This document shows positions 33,610 to 44,728 of a stretch of DNA of 64,000 bases, piece after piece; within the stretch, counting starts at the first letter, position 1; the number at the start of each line of letters is the position of its first letter. The translations under genes were made by a program, and so were the position numbers. The stretch comes from Aaosphaeria pasadenensis (Eukaryota > Ascomycota > Dothideomycetes > Pleosporales): contig JAKLMB010000003.1 in the NCBI GenBank assembly GCA_022813625.1, forward strand, positions 682,001 to 746,000, given 5' to 3'. The notes beneath the pieces were generated by a model, which was given only the letters and a program-made list of their open reading frames with translations, was not told where the DNA came from and did not search any database.

Positions 33610-35341
33610 TTACACCACGTCATTTCCCGAAGATCTCATTCTCTCATACCGCCTGTCTCCTTCCCCCTGCATCACATCATCTCTTCTCCTCAGCCCTGGT
33701 TGCACGTTCTTCTGAGATATTAACGACTTTTTCTTCAATGCGCTCCTGATTTCGTCAATACTACTCTCGCTCCACGCCTCATACCCATTACGGCTCAGCG
33801 GATGCATGAGTTGATTCTGTTCATGCTTTACGAAAACGTCAGAGTCTCTTGGTGCCGTGGCCATGATTATGTCAATATCGACAGCGAGTTGATTGCAGAA
33901 GTCGTCGAGTGGGAGATCATTAACGTCACGGCCAAAGGGATTTTCGATCTCGCGACCAATAGATGCAAAGCCAAGGATCATGTATGCGGCGACTAGTTCT
34001 ATGGTTAGCGACTATCAATCCGGGATTTGTGGAGTGCTACACTTACATAGCGTTCCGGGGATCGCGACCATCCCGAGAGTTGTGTATAGTTGGAACGGGA
34101 GAATGAGGATGTACACCCAGGTTAGTTGCGAGATAGCAATGGCATAAGCCAGGGGAAGCGGAGTGTTGAGAATGCGATCGGTGTTGGCTTGTATATCGTT
34201 CATGGTCATGACAGCGTTGACTAATGATTGCATCCACTGTTAGTATATAGATCGCCAGTGGGCTGATAGTAGGATGAACTAACGGGCTTGTGTCTGGTAG
34301 ATGTTTGCCCTGAAGCAACCACCGGCAATGATGGTGTTGATATAGACCGTTAAATGGTTCAAAATCTCGAGAGTCAGATTACCAAGCGGATAGTTGGCGT
34401 TTTTAATCTTCTTTCTTGGGTTTGATAGCGCCATAGGAATTGCAAGATACTCTCCCCAAGATTCCCAAAACGTCGGCGGGTCGTCGTCTCGATGTGGCTC
34501 GAGTTCAGTTGCTTCTTTAGCAAAGGTATCCAAGTGCCCTACTCGGTCCCTTAAATCGTCATAATGCGTGTATGGCTCGAACCGAAGACGATGTTTGAGA
34601 GCTTGTGCATAGGCAACTATAAGGTTCAAAGCGGTCCTGCAACATAGGTCAGATGTGCGCCAGTTGTCTGCTCAGATGGGGGCACTGACACTTTTGCCAG
34701 TAGATCATCTTTCGCGCTCTCCTCCCTCTCCACGGCATTAATCCAAACATTCCGCGCCAGATTTTGCGAGACCATCGTCAACGTTGTCCAAGCTCTCCGT
34801 CCTTCCATGTATCGCTCGTATGCCGTTGAACTGCGGAAGGACAATGACAAAGCAACGATGAATCCAAGAACAGTGAGTAGAGTCGAAGAGATACCCACTA
34901 AGGTGTACCAAATCAATCGCTGATCAGTCAAGATACCAGAAGCAGTCGAGGAATGCAACTCACAATCACGCACATGCCTTGAAAACAGGCATATACTGGT
35001 GGTCCATGCCGCAACGAAGAGCAAAGGAAGAAGTAACTCCGGCACACAACTCCCATGTATTCGAAAAAGCATCGGCCATTTGGAATGTCTATCGAGCTCG
35101 CGAGGCCCTAGCTAATTCAAGACATCAGTAAGTTTTAGAGCAACACGAATCCCAGTCCACCTACAAAATAATCATCGAAAGACTGGCTATGTGAATTCCG
35201 GTGTTTGTTCCTGTTTGAAGGCATGAAAGACTCTGGTATAAAGGTCGGGCGTCTCCCCCGTTCCTTGATTAATGCCTCTTCCGAGATTGATACGCTCGCT
35301 CGACCTTCTCCCATTTGGAGCGAGGAGCGTGGGAACGCCAT
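33610..35341 (-). CDS. Bestrophin/UPF0187-family anion channel
   Basis: Six exons (35341-35165, 35111-34974, 34919-34690, 34636-34284, 34220-34047, 33992-33610) give 484 residues. Family marks are LGPRELDRHSKWPMLFRIHGS before helix 1, LLTVLGFIVALSLSFRSSTAYERYMEGR in helix 2, ALNAVMTMNDIQANTDRILNTPLPLAYAIAISQ, and GFASIGREIENPFGRDVNDLPLD at the conserved acidic cluster. The protein should form a pentameric chloride or bicarbonate channel in a cell membrane. The 54-nt intron 34973-34920 is a multiple of three and contains no stop, so it might be retained as coding, adding 18 residues after helix 1. The N-terminal 50 residues are hydrophilic and Ser/Arg-rich. Confidence 0.87.
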
Positions 35342-37823
35342 GATTGAACGTCTATGAAACTACTTGAAGGAAAACAACTTTGAAAGCAGCCGAGCATGAT
35401 ACTATGTATTGTATTCCTTTTGGCATCTTATAAAAAGCAGACAGGGCTGCAGCACGCACCATTTTATTGTATTTGGGGGCGGGTAAGCCTCTTTACAAAT
35501 GCCCCCCAAACACGCCATTGAACGTGTTCACAACGTGGACTCGGGGCCTTATTCTGGTCAAGATGGGGCGTAAGGCCGCCAAGTGTGCCAATTTTACTGG
35601 TCTCGCGCGAATGCAGGGTACCTGGACCTGCAAGGCTGAGTACACAGTAGTACATACTGAAGAATTTCCCATCGTAAATGCCAGATTCAAACTAGATCCA
35701 TGGATGCGCAGCACTTGCCCATGTCAGCGTTAACGCTAGACCCTTAAATGGACAAAGCTCGTGTGCTCTTTAAAGAAGATACATACTGATGTGAAGGTGG
35801 GGTCCGCATTGACCGGCACTTGCACGCGGTGTTTGCCTGCTGAAAATGGCACTTTGATCTAGAACAATAACATCGGCTTGCTCCTGCTGACCTGCGTCTG
35901 CATGTCATTGCGAATATCAATCTCCATGCTCGATCTTTGATCGGTGTCAAGCTTTGGATCCATGCAATGTTCCTCGAACCATGTTGACCGAATCGAGCTA
36001 GCCGCACTGGCTGGTCGGCTTCTCAAGATGCCTGAACAATCGCGATAGTAGGGAAAATGAAACGATGCCTCGTTGATGAAACCTTGTGTAACATATCTCA
36101 TTAACATGATACTCGCACGTTCTCTTCTTTGCCTTGTAACTAATTCATACTATGGAAGCTGAGTTTCGGTGATTAGAAGAATGGCAGAGCTGTTGTAGCC
36201 TTCCTGAATTGGTGCGTAGATGACTTTCACACCTAGAAATACCGGTTGCATAGTATCAAAAATACGGTAGCGCTCGCGTCGCATCGAAGGTCGCCTGTAC
36301 ACTGAATCTGGGTTCTTCTTTTGAGCCAGAATACACGATCATAGGGTATTGGTAGGTCGGGTGGATACTCTCAGTGCCCACTGCGCCGCATTGGGTGCCA
36401 AAATTAGCTTGGCCGCTCTGAGTTCGTCGCTTGCACCCCCGAGAAAGAGCGGTGGATCGATATTTTTCAAGGTGGTAGAATAAGGATCAGTCTCTTCTTC
36501 CTGGAGCCTCTGGGTTCCCAGCCGACCAACAGTTCATGTAGCAACAGTGATCTTTACACACATAGCTTCAAGCTTCAGACAACAATTTGAAGCTTTTCGA
36601 ATTTGGATAAGATATAAGGAAGTGAAGAAGATCGAGTTTTGCATGAGCGCGGGACTCGGTACTGGTTTCTAGGCGTACGAACATAGGTACCTACATGTAC
36701 ATTTGTTTCAAACGGCGAGTGTCCGTAAGTCCGGTGGTCTTTCAAGCTTGTCTTCAAAATCCCGCAGTCCTGAAGTTTACATTCGAGTTGCGGCGAGTCT
36801 CCCGACTTTTCTCGGCTCCAGTTCCCGATAATGAGTTCATAGCATGTCCCTAGTCGATGAGTGAAAGATTCATCCGCCACAAGCGCAACACGAACTGCTC
36901 CCCCACGAAGGTAATACGAGCTACAAAGGCTTAAATCTGGGGTATTATAAAGTGTCATAAAGTACTCATATAAGCATGATCTCATCTCTATTGTGAAATA
37001 ATATTCTTGTGGCGATCCTTCGCCCAAAAATTTGGTCGAAGACTACTTGCTTCGAGCAGATTGAGCAGAATGTGGGCATGTTATACCAGGGGTTCTTGAT
37101 TTACAACTTTACTGGATCATATACCATACATTGAAAATGATAGCCGTACAAATCTTGACCTCGCTAATGCTATTTCATCTTCATGTTAAAAAACATGAAT
37201 TCAGGCCTTGTGTTCCGCTTTGTCTTAAGATTGGCGTTGCTACGCTTTCAACTCCCCAGTGCCTACAGCACCCAGATTCAAGAGAAAACACAGGTCGTAC
37301 GAGGCAAATTGATCATGTCTAAGTGGTGCATATGCGTTCTTCAGGAAGTAGCATCGCTGTCATGAGAACAATGCTCTCTCAACATGTGATTCGGCGACTT
37401 TTCAACATCAGACATGGATCTTCGGCGGTGATTATGAGTTTTATCCATTCTTCCTTGGTACTGATTGGCCATGTCATCCAAAGATCCATTGGGAACAAAA
37501 AGTCCATCATGAAAAAGCGTCAATTCTTGGAAGTGATGGGAGTGGAGGGCAATAGAGTGGGTAGCGCTAGTGTCTTGGCTGCCTATTTAGGCATGTGAAT
37601 TGCATACATTGCATAGACCCCTATGGTTGACGATGGAGGCCGCATACACCATTGCAATATTAGATGCATCATTCCTAACCTTCAGTAACAAACAGCGTGA
37701 TGGTATGCTTGGTAATCTCTGAGAATCTACTTAATTATCGTGGACCCGACGGCTGATCTTAGCATCTTCCCCAAGTCTGCACGTCAATGATTTTTCACTT
37801 CGAAACATCCCAGAAATTTCGTT
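35342..37823. other. 2.5-kb gene-poor region
   Basis: Upstream of the bestrophin-like gene. It holds a possible gene fragment at 35736-36107 (separate entry). The longest remaining frame, 36575-37027 on the minus strand, has mixed composition and no signature and is not called. Confidence 0.5.
35736..36107 (-). pseudogene. Possible gene fragment or relic
   Basis: A minus-strand frame from 36107 encodes a coding-like stretch (HFPYYRDCSGILRSRP ... MEIDIRNDMQTQ). Skipping 35891-35859, a 33-nt GT-AG piece, it continues as IKVPFSAGKHRVQVPVNADP and ends at TAG. Both parts have balanced protein-like composition and the same phase. However, 33 nt is too short for a usual intron, there is no signal peptide or known domain, and the start is unclear. 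It may be a decayed gene or the end of a small unrecognised one. Confidence 0.22.
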
Positions 37824-39077
37824 ATGGTTAGAGATGAGATTCTGTTGACAGTTCCCACATACATTGATATCACGGTCGATCATGACGGCAATTCACACGC
37901 ACCTCGAATTTTTGGCCAGGTTGAGCGGAATTTCTCCTGCCCCAACTGGCCGACGACTTGCAGCTTTCAGGTTCTTCTCATCAGGGTTGGCCACGTCAGA
38001 AAGGCCACAAAACGAATGAATGGATTCATTTCACGAAGCACATGCGATTCGTTTTGTATCGAGAAGCAATCCGGCTGGTCGTGGCTTGATGCTGCAGAAA
38101 AGCTGGGCGAGTGCTCTACCACGTTGACTCGCTCCCAATTTCCAGACACAGCACGGACAGCCAAATGGAACTTCGAGCTCCAATTCCCTCCAAATGGTCC
38201 GATATCAATAGAACATCCGTCTGTTGATGTTCAATATGCCGTGGTTGCTATCTCCACAGCCCTTGATGGACCCTGTCAGTGGGTGGGTCAACAGCTACAA
38301 GTTCGGCGGAGAGAGAATACGCCGATGTATTTACAACCCACCGGAATACTGACATTTCCGGAGTCATCGCTTAGTGTCAGAGTCGTCTTTGGCAAGCCGC
38401 AGGTGGATCCAACCTTTAAAGTACCAATAAAGCTTCTGCTAGGTGGTTTACGGATGCCTTCGCCACGCCCCTCGGAAGCGAAATGGAGAGTGTTAAGAGA
38501 GATCAAATGGCGAATTGAAGAAGTGATGACGGTTCTGTCCGGCCCCGTGGACGATGCAGGTCGTATCCCTGTGTCTAATTCATGCAGGTCAGAATGCACG
38601 CGTGAGCTTGATCAGGGCAAACGAAAAATAAAGCCAAAATACCCATGCGACACCCCGTACCAAAGCGCCCCCATAGACCCGAGTTACGATCAAAGCGAAG
38701 AGTCATTTGAGATTGTTTCTTCACAAGCTATAGGATTGATGAACAACATCGTGTTGTCCGTCAACGGGGGTTACATTTCGAACACTGTCCAATCATCAGA
38801 ATCCAATGCAACAAACGAGACAGCAAGCAATAGCAACTTCACATTTCATCTGGACTATAAACTACATGTACGCTTATATTTCGGAGAAGATTGTCTGGAC
38901 AATCAAACAGGGAATCTGGTTGACCGTAAACGTGCACGGGTTGCACATACGCTGGTTTGCCCATTGATTAAGACGACCGTTGCCTCTGGTTTAGAGCACG
39001 ATTCATCGATTGTTCCACCTCCATACCTCTCGTCATTCGAGATCCCGCCCGATTACAATTCATTGACGGCCATCTGA
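37824..39077 (+). CDS. Arrestin-like protein (fungal, alpha-arrestin related)
   Basis: Intronless, 417 residues, no signal peptide. Beta-rich blocks resemble the arrestin N-terminal sandwich: TAKWNFELQFPPNGPISIEHPSVDVQYAVVA, then a basic segment like the arrestin-C region (WRVLREIKWRIEEV). Near the end is the PPPY motif in VPPPYLSSFEIPPDYNS, the WW-domain docking site used by alpha-arrestins to recruit Rsp5-type ubiquitin ligase for endocytosis of transporters. About ten cysteines in the first third and several NxS/T sites are unusual. The family call is moderate. There is no evident partner nearby. Confidence 0.5.
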   Translation: MVRDEILLTVPTYIDITVDHDGNSHAPRIFGQVERNFSCPNWPTTCSFQVLLIRVGHVRKATKRMNGFISRSTCDSFCIEKQSGWSWLDAAEKLGECSTTLTRSQFPDTARTAKWNFELQFPPNGPISIEHPSVDVQYAVVAISTALDGPCQWVGQQLQVRRRENTPMYLQPTGILTFPESSLSVRVVFGKPQVDPTFKVPIKLLLGGLRMPSPRPSEAKWRVLREIKWRIEEVMTVLSGPVDDAGRIPVSNSCRSECTRELDQGKRKIKPKYPCDTPYQSAPIDPSYDQSEESFEIVSSQAIGLMNNIVLSVNGGYISNTVQSSESNATNETASNSNFTFHLDYKLHVRLYFGEDCLDNQTGNLVDRKRARVAHTLVCPLIKTTVASGLEHDSSIVPPPYLSSFEIPPDYNSLTAI

Positions 39078-39776
39078 GTTAGAATTTAGATAGCGTAGAA
39101 CGAGATATTGAATACGAATTACTGTATCTTTTGTCTCAAATGTCGAAGTTCTTGATGAAACACGTCTGCTAAACATTACCATCGAACGAGGCTCCAGGGA
39201 TGTCGGAGTAGGCCTTACTTTACAAGGCGTCATGATACATGGAACGATGGGCATTTGAAAGTATTTTGTCCAGAGCCACGCTTTTCGTATTCAGGGTCGT
39301 TGTTCAATAGACATTTGCTGTGCCCACAATAGATGTTCGCCTAATAACATAAAACGGGTTTGGTCCACTTGCGAGCACGGTTTTCGATTATTTCGGCTAC
39401 GCAGTCCATACAATGAAGCCCCCAGATTATCTGCGCTGTCCAATATTTGTAGCGCGGATCGATAGTCGATCATTTTCTTGCCAAAAAATAATGAAAAAGT
39501 GCGATTTTACAAGGCCTATGAGTACATGATTAACATGAACAATTGGGATGAGATTCCCGGTGATGGGCCAGACAGGGCTTACAGCCAATTGAAGCATCAT
39601 TCCAACAACCAATTGCAGGGGCTACACATTCGAAACTGGTACTACAACATGACGACCCACAAGTTCTCCAAACGCGTGTCTAGAATCCCGATACCCCACA
39701 TCTAGTTACACAGCATCATCACTCAAGTCACCAAGTTGTGGCATTGTGTTCTTCATCAACTTTCTGCCCCGTAAAC
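39078..39776. other. Intergenic region
   Basis: Promoter of the adenylate-forming gene. Small frames without signatures only. Confidence 0.6.
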
Positions 39777-41473
39777 ATGTCAAAATACAGTAGTGCATAC
39801 AGCAGTGAAAAGCTGATCCCTCGAATTATCGACGATATAGCTCGAACTCATCCCGATGTACTTTATGCAGAGATCCCGAATGATCCTCATTCATGCCAAG
39901 CGGGGTTTCGCAAGATCACTTATAAAGATTTAGCCAATGCCATCAATGGACTAGCACTATGGATCGAGAACACATTAGGCAGGGGAATGAATTTCGAGAC
40001 GCTTGTTTACCTTGGACCGCATGATCTGAGATACGTTCTCATGTTACTCGCAGCTGTAAAGGCGGGCTATAAAGTGAGGTCGTACTCTCCAATGGTCAAA
40101 TGACAAGGCTGACCATGACTAGATGCTGTTTCCATCCTCTCAATTCGCAATCCAGGGCATCCTGGCGCTCATCGAAAGGGCCGCAGGAAAAGCACTCCTA
40201 ACTCCGGCTTCCATCCCTCCCACTGGTGCTGCTATAATAGAGGCGTCTCAACTGAGCCACTATCAAATCCCGGAGTTGAGCGACCTATTGGATGTTGAAC
40301 ATTCGACATATGCATTTGATAAAAGTTTCGAACAAGCACGCACCGAGCCATTTGTGGTTCTACATACGTCAGGGTCCACTGGCTTCCCGAAGCCGATTAC
40401 CTGGACTCATGACTGGGCTCTGAGCTTCGGAACTGAGATCTCTCTTGACGCACCAGAAGGTTACGAAACCATGTTGGATGCTTTGCCACATTTCCGAGCG
40501 CTGAGCATGTATCCGCGTTTCCATGTAAGTATATCTCAACAAGAACGATTATTGCGCACGACGTCTAACCTTCCATCGGTAGGCTGGCCACATTTTCACG
40601 TGTCTGCTTTATCCTGTCTTCGGTGGTACTGTGGCGATATATCCCCCGAGTGAGCGACCACCCGGTGCGGCTGTGGCACTAGAGACCTTACAGGCTACCC
40701 AGACTGATTTGGTTTTCTTTGGGCCACTTCACGTCACAGACCTGTACAATGATTCGTCTCTACTTGATAAAATCTCGCAACACGTTAAGCGTATCTCATG
40801 GGCCGGCGGCGACACAACCGACACCGCAGGCGACGTTGTTAATTCCAAAGTTTCGCTCATGGTTGGCCTTGGTGCTACGGAGATGGGAAATTGGCCAACC
40901 ATACGAAGCAAAACCTGGGACCCTGCCGACTGGCACTATGCGCAATTTCATCCAGCGATGAACATGGTTATGGAACATCGTGAGGGAAACATCCATGAGG
41001 CAGTCATAAAGAGAAGAACTGAAGGCCACGAACAGCCAATCTTTAAGATCTACCCACGTTTAGACGCTTATGCCACTGGGGATTTATTCGTGCCTCATCC
41101 AAAGAAACCGGATCTTTGGAGATACTATGGTCGAGCGGATGATATGTTGGTGTTTCTATCGGGCGAAAAGTTTCATCCGCTTGGTGTTGAGAACTTCCTG
41201 TCCCACCACGAGAAAATCGAGAATGCTCTCGTTATGGGTACAGGAAAGAGAAGCTCAATCCTGCTCATCAAGCTCGATGAGGGGACGAGTATCGATTCTA
41301 TATGGCCGATAATTGAAGAGATGAATGAGCAATGCCCTTTAGTAGCAAGGGTGACTCAAGACCGAATTCTGGTTGCACATCCTGAAAAGCCTTTCGTCGT
41401 GACGCCGAAAGGTACGGTTCAGCGAAGAGCTACGGTTGAGTTATACTCAAAAGAATTAGATAGATATATGTAG
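39777..41473 (+). CDS. Adenylate-forming protein, NRPS-like A domain without carrier or reductase domains
   Basis: Three exons (39777-40073, 40123-40524, 40583-41473) give 529 residues. Core A motifs are visible: LMLLAAVKAGYKMLFPS, the P-loop-like LHTSGSTGFPKPITWTH, the helix after it, GATEMGNWP, and YATGDLFVPHP ... WRYYGRADDMLVFLSGEKFHP. The order matches the N-terminus of fungal NRPS-like reductases that activate a carboxylic acid as acyl-AMP. In those proteins a phosphopantetheine domain and an NAD-binding thioester reductase follow, but here TAG comes right after VQRRATVELYSKELDRYM. No carrier motif or Rossmann block is seen in the 3 kb downstream, so it is either a true stand-alone ligase or a truncated relic. 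Confidence 0.87.
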
Positions 41474-44400
41474 ATGAACAGATAATGTTCGGCGACTTTT
41501 GGAACTCACCATAATGCTACGATGTTTCCAAGTAGTTGACGACCCGGATAGAAAGACTCAGACTGCTCGTGAATCAAGCTGAAGGGCGTTTAGATGGTTC
41601 TAGAATTCAGAGTATTCGATCAGACCGGCCTGAGCTATCCGAAGAGAAGCTTTGGTCGGAACCTTGCGATGGGGTATGGTCGGAGTATCCCAGCTGAGTT
41701 CGCAACATGTGGAGTCATATTGAAACGGCGGATGCGGATTTCGACTCGGAGGCTCACATGAAGCGAAAGCCGTCAGATATCGGACGTATTATCCTCCAGG
41801 TACACAGAGGTGCTAACGTTACAAAAGGGTGCCATAGATGACTTAAATGGAGAGAGGTAAGACAAGGCAGGACGAATTGGTCAAGGAAAGCTGACGCTAC
41901 TGCAGCCACATCAGTACCAACATACAGAATGCCAACAATGGAAGCCGAGCTTACAATCTCACCCAGTTCTCATAAGATTATTGGTCACCTAGCTATATCA
42001 CGTGTATTTTTGGCCGCAAATTTGGGTTGTTCGCCAGCCATTAATATTTTCTCTGGCCTCCAAATGCGGAACCGAGTTGCTTTATACGGGATCGGTGAAT
42101 ATGGATGGCAGTGCCATTATGCAAACAATCCACACCAATGTCTGTTAATGAAAATGCCTTGCCTTCAATCGCATTTTGACGAGGCGAAATCGGCCGTTCC
42201 AAAAATTTACCTTTGAATCGAAGCAAACTCTTCAGTCGTAGTGTAGAGCCGCGGGCGATAGGCAGCGATGGACTCGAAACCGCGGCCTTCGAGAAGGCGG
42301 GGCCAGGCGTTGGGCGTAATAGAGATTTTCCCACGAAGGCTCATCTAGAACTGAATGTTTGCCATCCGAAGGGCGTTCAGTGAACATACTAGTGATAGGG
42401 CAATTCATAACAGCATGAAGGTCTTGCTGATCACTTCCTTATGCCTAAACCAGCCGAGGATGTAAGCAATTTCGAATAGTGCATTCGAAGATATCCGGCC
42501 CGTTGGAGGCTATACCACAAGACAGTGTTGGAATGAAGGTCCAATAGTCAGGATCTTGGAATGGGGTTATACCATTCATGGCAAAAACATTTGCTCATCA
42601 AGATTTGCTTGATGCGGAATTTCTTACCGGAGTCCAGATTTGCCCAGCCACTGAGGAAGGCCATTGTAATCCAAGACATAAGCGAGGGGGAGGGTGCTGA
42701 AGTACGGACGTACGGCAGCTGCGTACGGGAGCAACCCTGTCCTATAGGAAGGCCTGCCTGAGGAATCCCATTGCGGAAATTTTGATTGCGAGCAATGGTG
42801 TTGGTTAGGCCAATAGAAAGGTCGTATGCTTCGTTTCGACGAAACAAAGGCGTCACGGAATTTCTCCAGTTTCATGCGATACTACTCCCACGTTACCTTC
42901 GTACCTGAGCATGAAGACATCGCGAATTTGCAAGGCAGTTTTCTATTCGCTTAATTTAAAAACACCATGTGCTTCCATTGGTCAAGTGCTTACGACATCC
43001 AATACAAAGACTTTCACCTGGGCCCACTCTACGGTGGAGAGAATCTTGTGCCCGAGGCAAAAGCCCAAGATAGATCTCTGGAAAAGTACCTGTTACTTGA
43101 GAATATAGTTTGAAGATCGCAAAGAGCTAGCTACATCATTCAATATCATGAGACCGACGCTCTACACCTGATCCGGCCGATAGATTGGTGGCCTAATTTC
43201 GCAAAAGATGTTGGAGTATTACACAGTAGAGAAGAATGGCCAGATGTGCATTGGACCTGACCCAGGACAATGGCCGTGGCCTTACCCTTCTGGCGGACCA
43301 CTGCATCTTCCCCTTCACGACTAGTGCCGGATTGATGAAACCATTTGCTTCGCAAGGTAACCTATCGGATTTTTCCTGGAGCAACCTGCAAGTGAGGCTG
43401 TGCGGGGGGAACTCGTGGTCTACGCCCTCCTCGTACACGAGCGAATGGGAAAATCACTGGAGTAAGACTGTAAGCAAGTTGCGACGAGCAATTACCGCAT
43501 TCTTGGTCACCACCCAAAACCTCCACCTTCTCCATTATTTCTCTTCTAAGATAATCATTCACGCTCTGCTCGGCGTCGCTCGGTGTCTCGCTCGCTTCAC
43601 CAGACAAAAGCGAAAGAGGTGGACACGAGTTATATCCACAATATCCACAACAAATGGAATATGTGAATACACATAGGTTGCGGGCCTAACCTATTGATCT
43701 ATTCTGGGTTCGCAGCAACCAGTTCATGCAGGTTCCAATCCTTGGTCCTCGGCCGCTGCACGCTGCAGGTCCCTTGTATTTCGCCGTAGACCCCTCGTAG
43801 TTGTGTTGGTATGGATGCCGCTACTGTTGGGTCTATAGAAGCGAAGGATCTAGAGGGCGGCTTCGGCCGCTCACAACACCTGGGGGCCAACTAATCCCAC
43901 GACACACGTTGTGTAGAGAAGGCGATGGAGATGGTTTCAAGGATACAATCTTGCAGCTGTATTGCGACGGAACGGCGATGATTATACCGTGACACAGATA
44001 ACAATAGCCAGCCATTCGAAAGGTTTCTCCCACTTGCATGCGCACACCACCGCCTGCAGATGAACAAAGATCAGTATCGACTCATGCATCTTCTCATGAA
44101 TGCCTCAAGATAACAGATAACAATGTATGTAAATAGAGTCTCAAGAGCGCGATACCGTTATCGGCAAGGACAGTGTGAGCCAGCCTCCCTTGGCTTCAAT
44201 GTGTACAGTATTTTGCGGGTGCTTCCTCGGAACCGGCATCGATTCTGAGGGTGAGACCCTGTACTCGGTTCTTGTCTTGTCTCCGTCTGAGGCCCAGAAA
44301 GACTGCAATCTAGTCTGAACGTAGAGAGAGTGTAAGGTCCCTGCAGGATCCGCAGGCAGAGGATCGGCCGTTCAACAGTACGCCATCTATCAACCGACCG

Positions 44401-44728
44401 GGGTTCGCTTTCTAGGATCACTAAGAGTTACTCCCACTTCGAGGCAAACTCCGGACGATTTCAAACACCCACAGGGTCACTCGATCCTTCGAACGCCCTA
44501 GTTCGACCTGCCTCCAAAGGATTCAAGTCACCACCAGGTTGAGGCGGATGGTGAGATAAATCTGAATGCATAGTTACCTCCCAAAGTACAGCCACAGTAG
44601 GAATACAAATTACGCCCATACTTCCCATTATTTCTTCAAATCAACGTCAGCCTCATTCGTCCCAGTATTTTATCAAAGAGCCGCCTCATACATTGCGATA
44701 AACATTATAACAAACATCAATTTCACTC
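41474..44728. other. 3.3-kb region without a convincing gene
   Basis: Longest open frames (42548-42856 minus, 43236-43676 plus) have no signature and mixed composition. A 48-codon frame at 42967-43113 on the plus strand (starting MCFHWSSAYDIQYKDFH) looks protein-like but is too short to call. No terminal inverted repeats, transposase motifs or long direct repeats were noticed by eye. Confidence 0.5.

Noticed and set aside
36575..37027. Minus-strand frame of 150 codons
   Set aside because: Mixed composition, no recognisable motif, isolated in gene-poor DNA.
42041..43676. Several frames of 80-146 codons between the adenylating gene and the bZIP-like gene
   Set aside because: Overlapping on both strands, no consistent splicing into a longer protein, no family signature.
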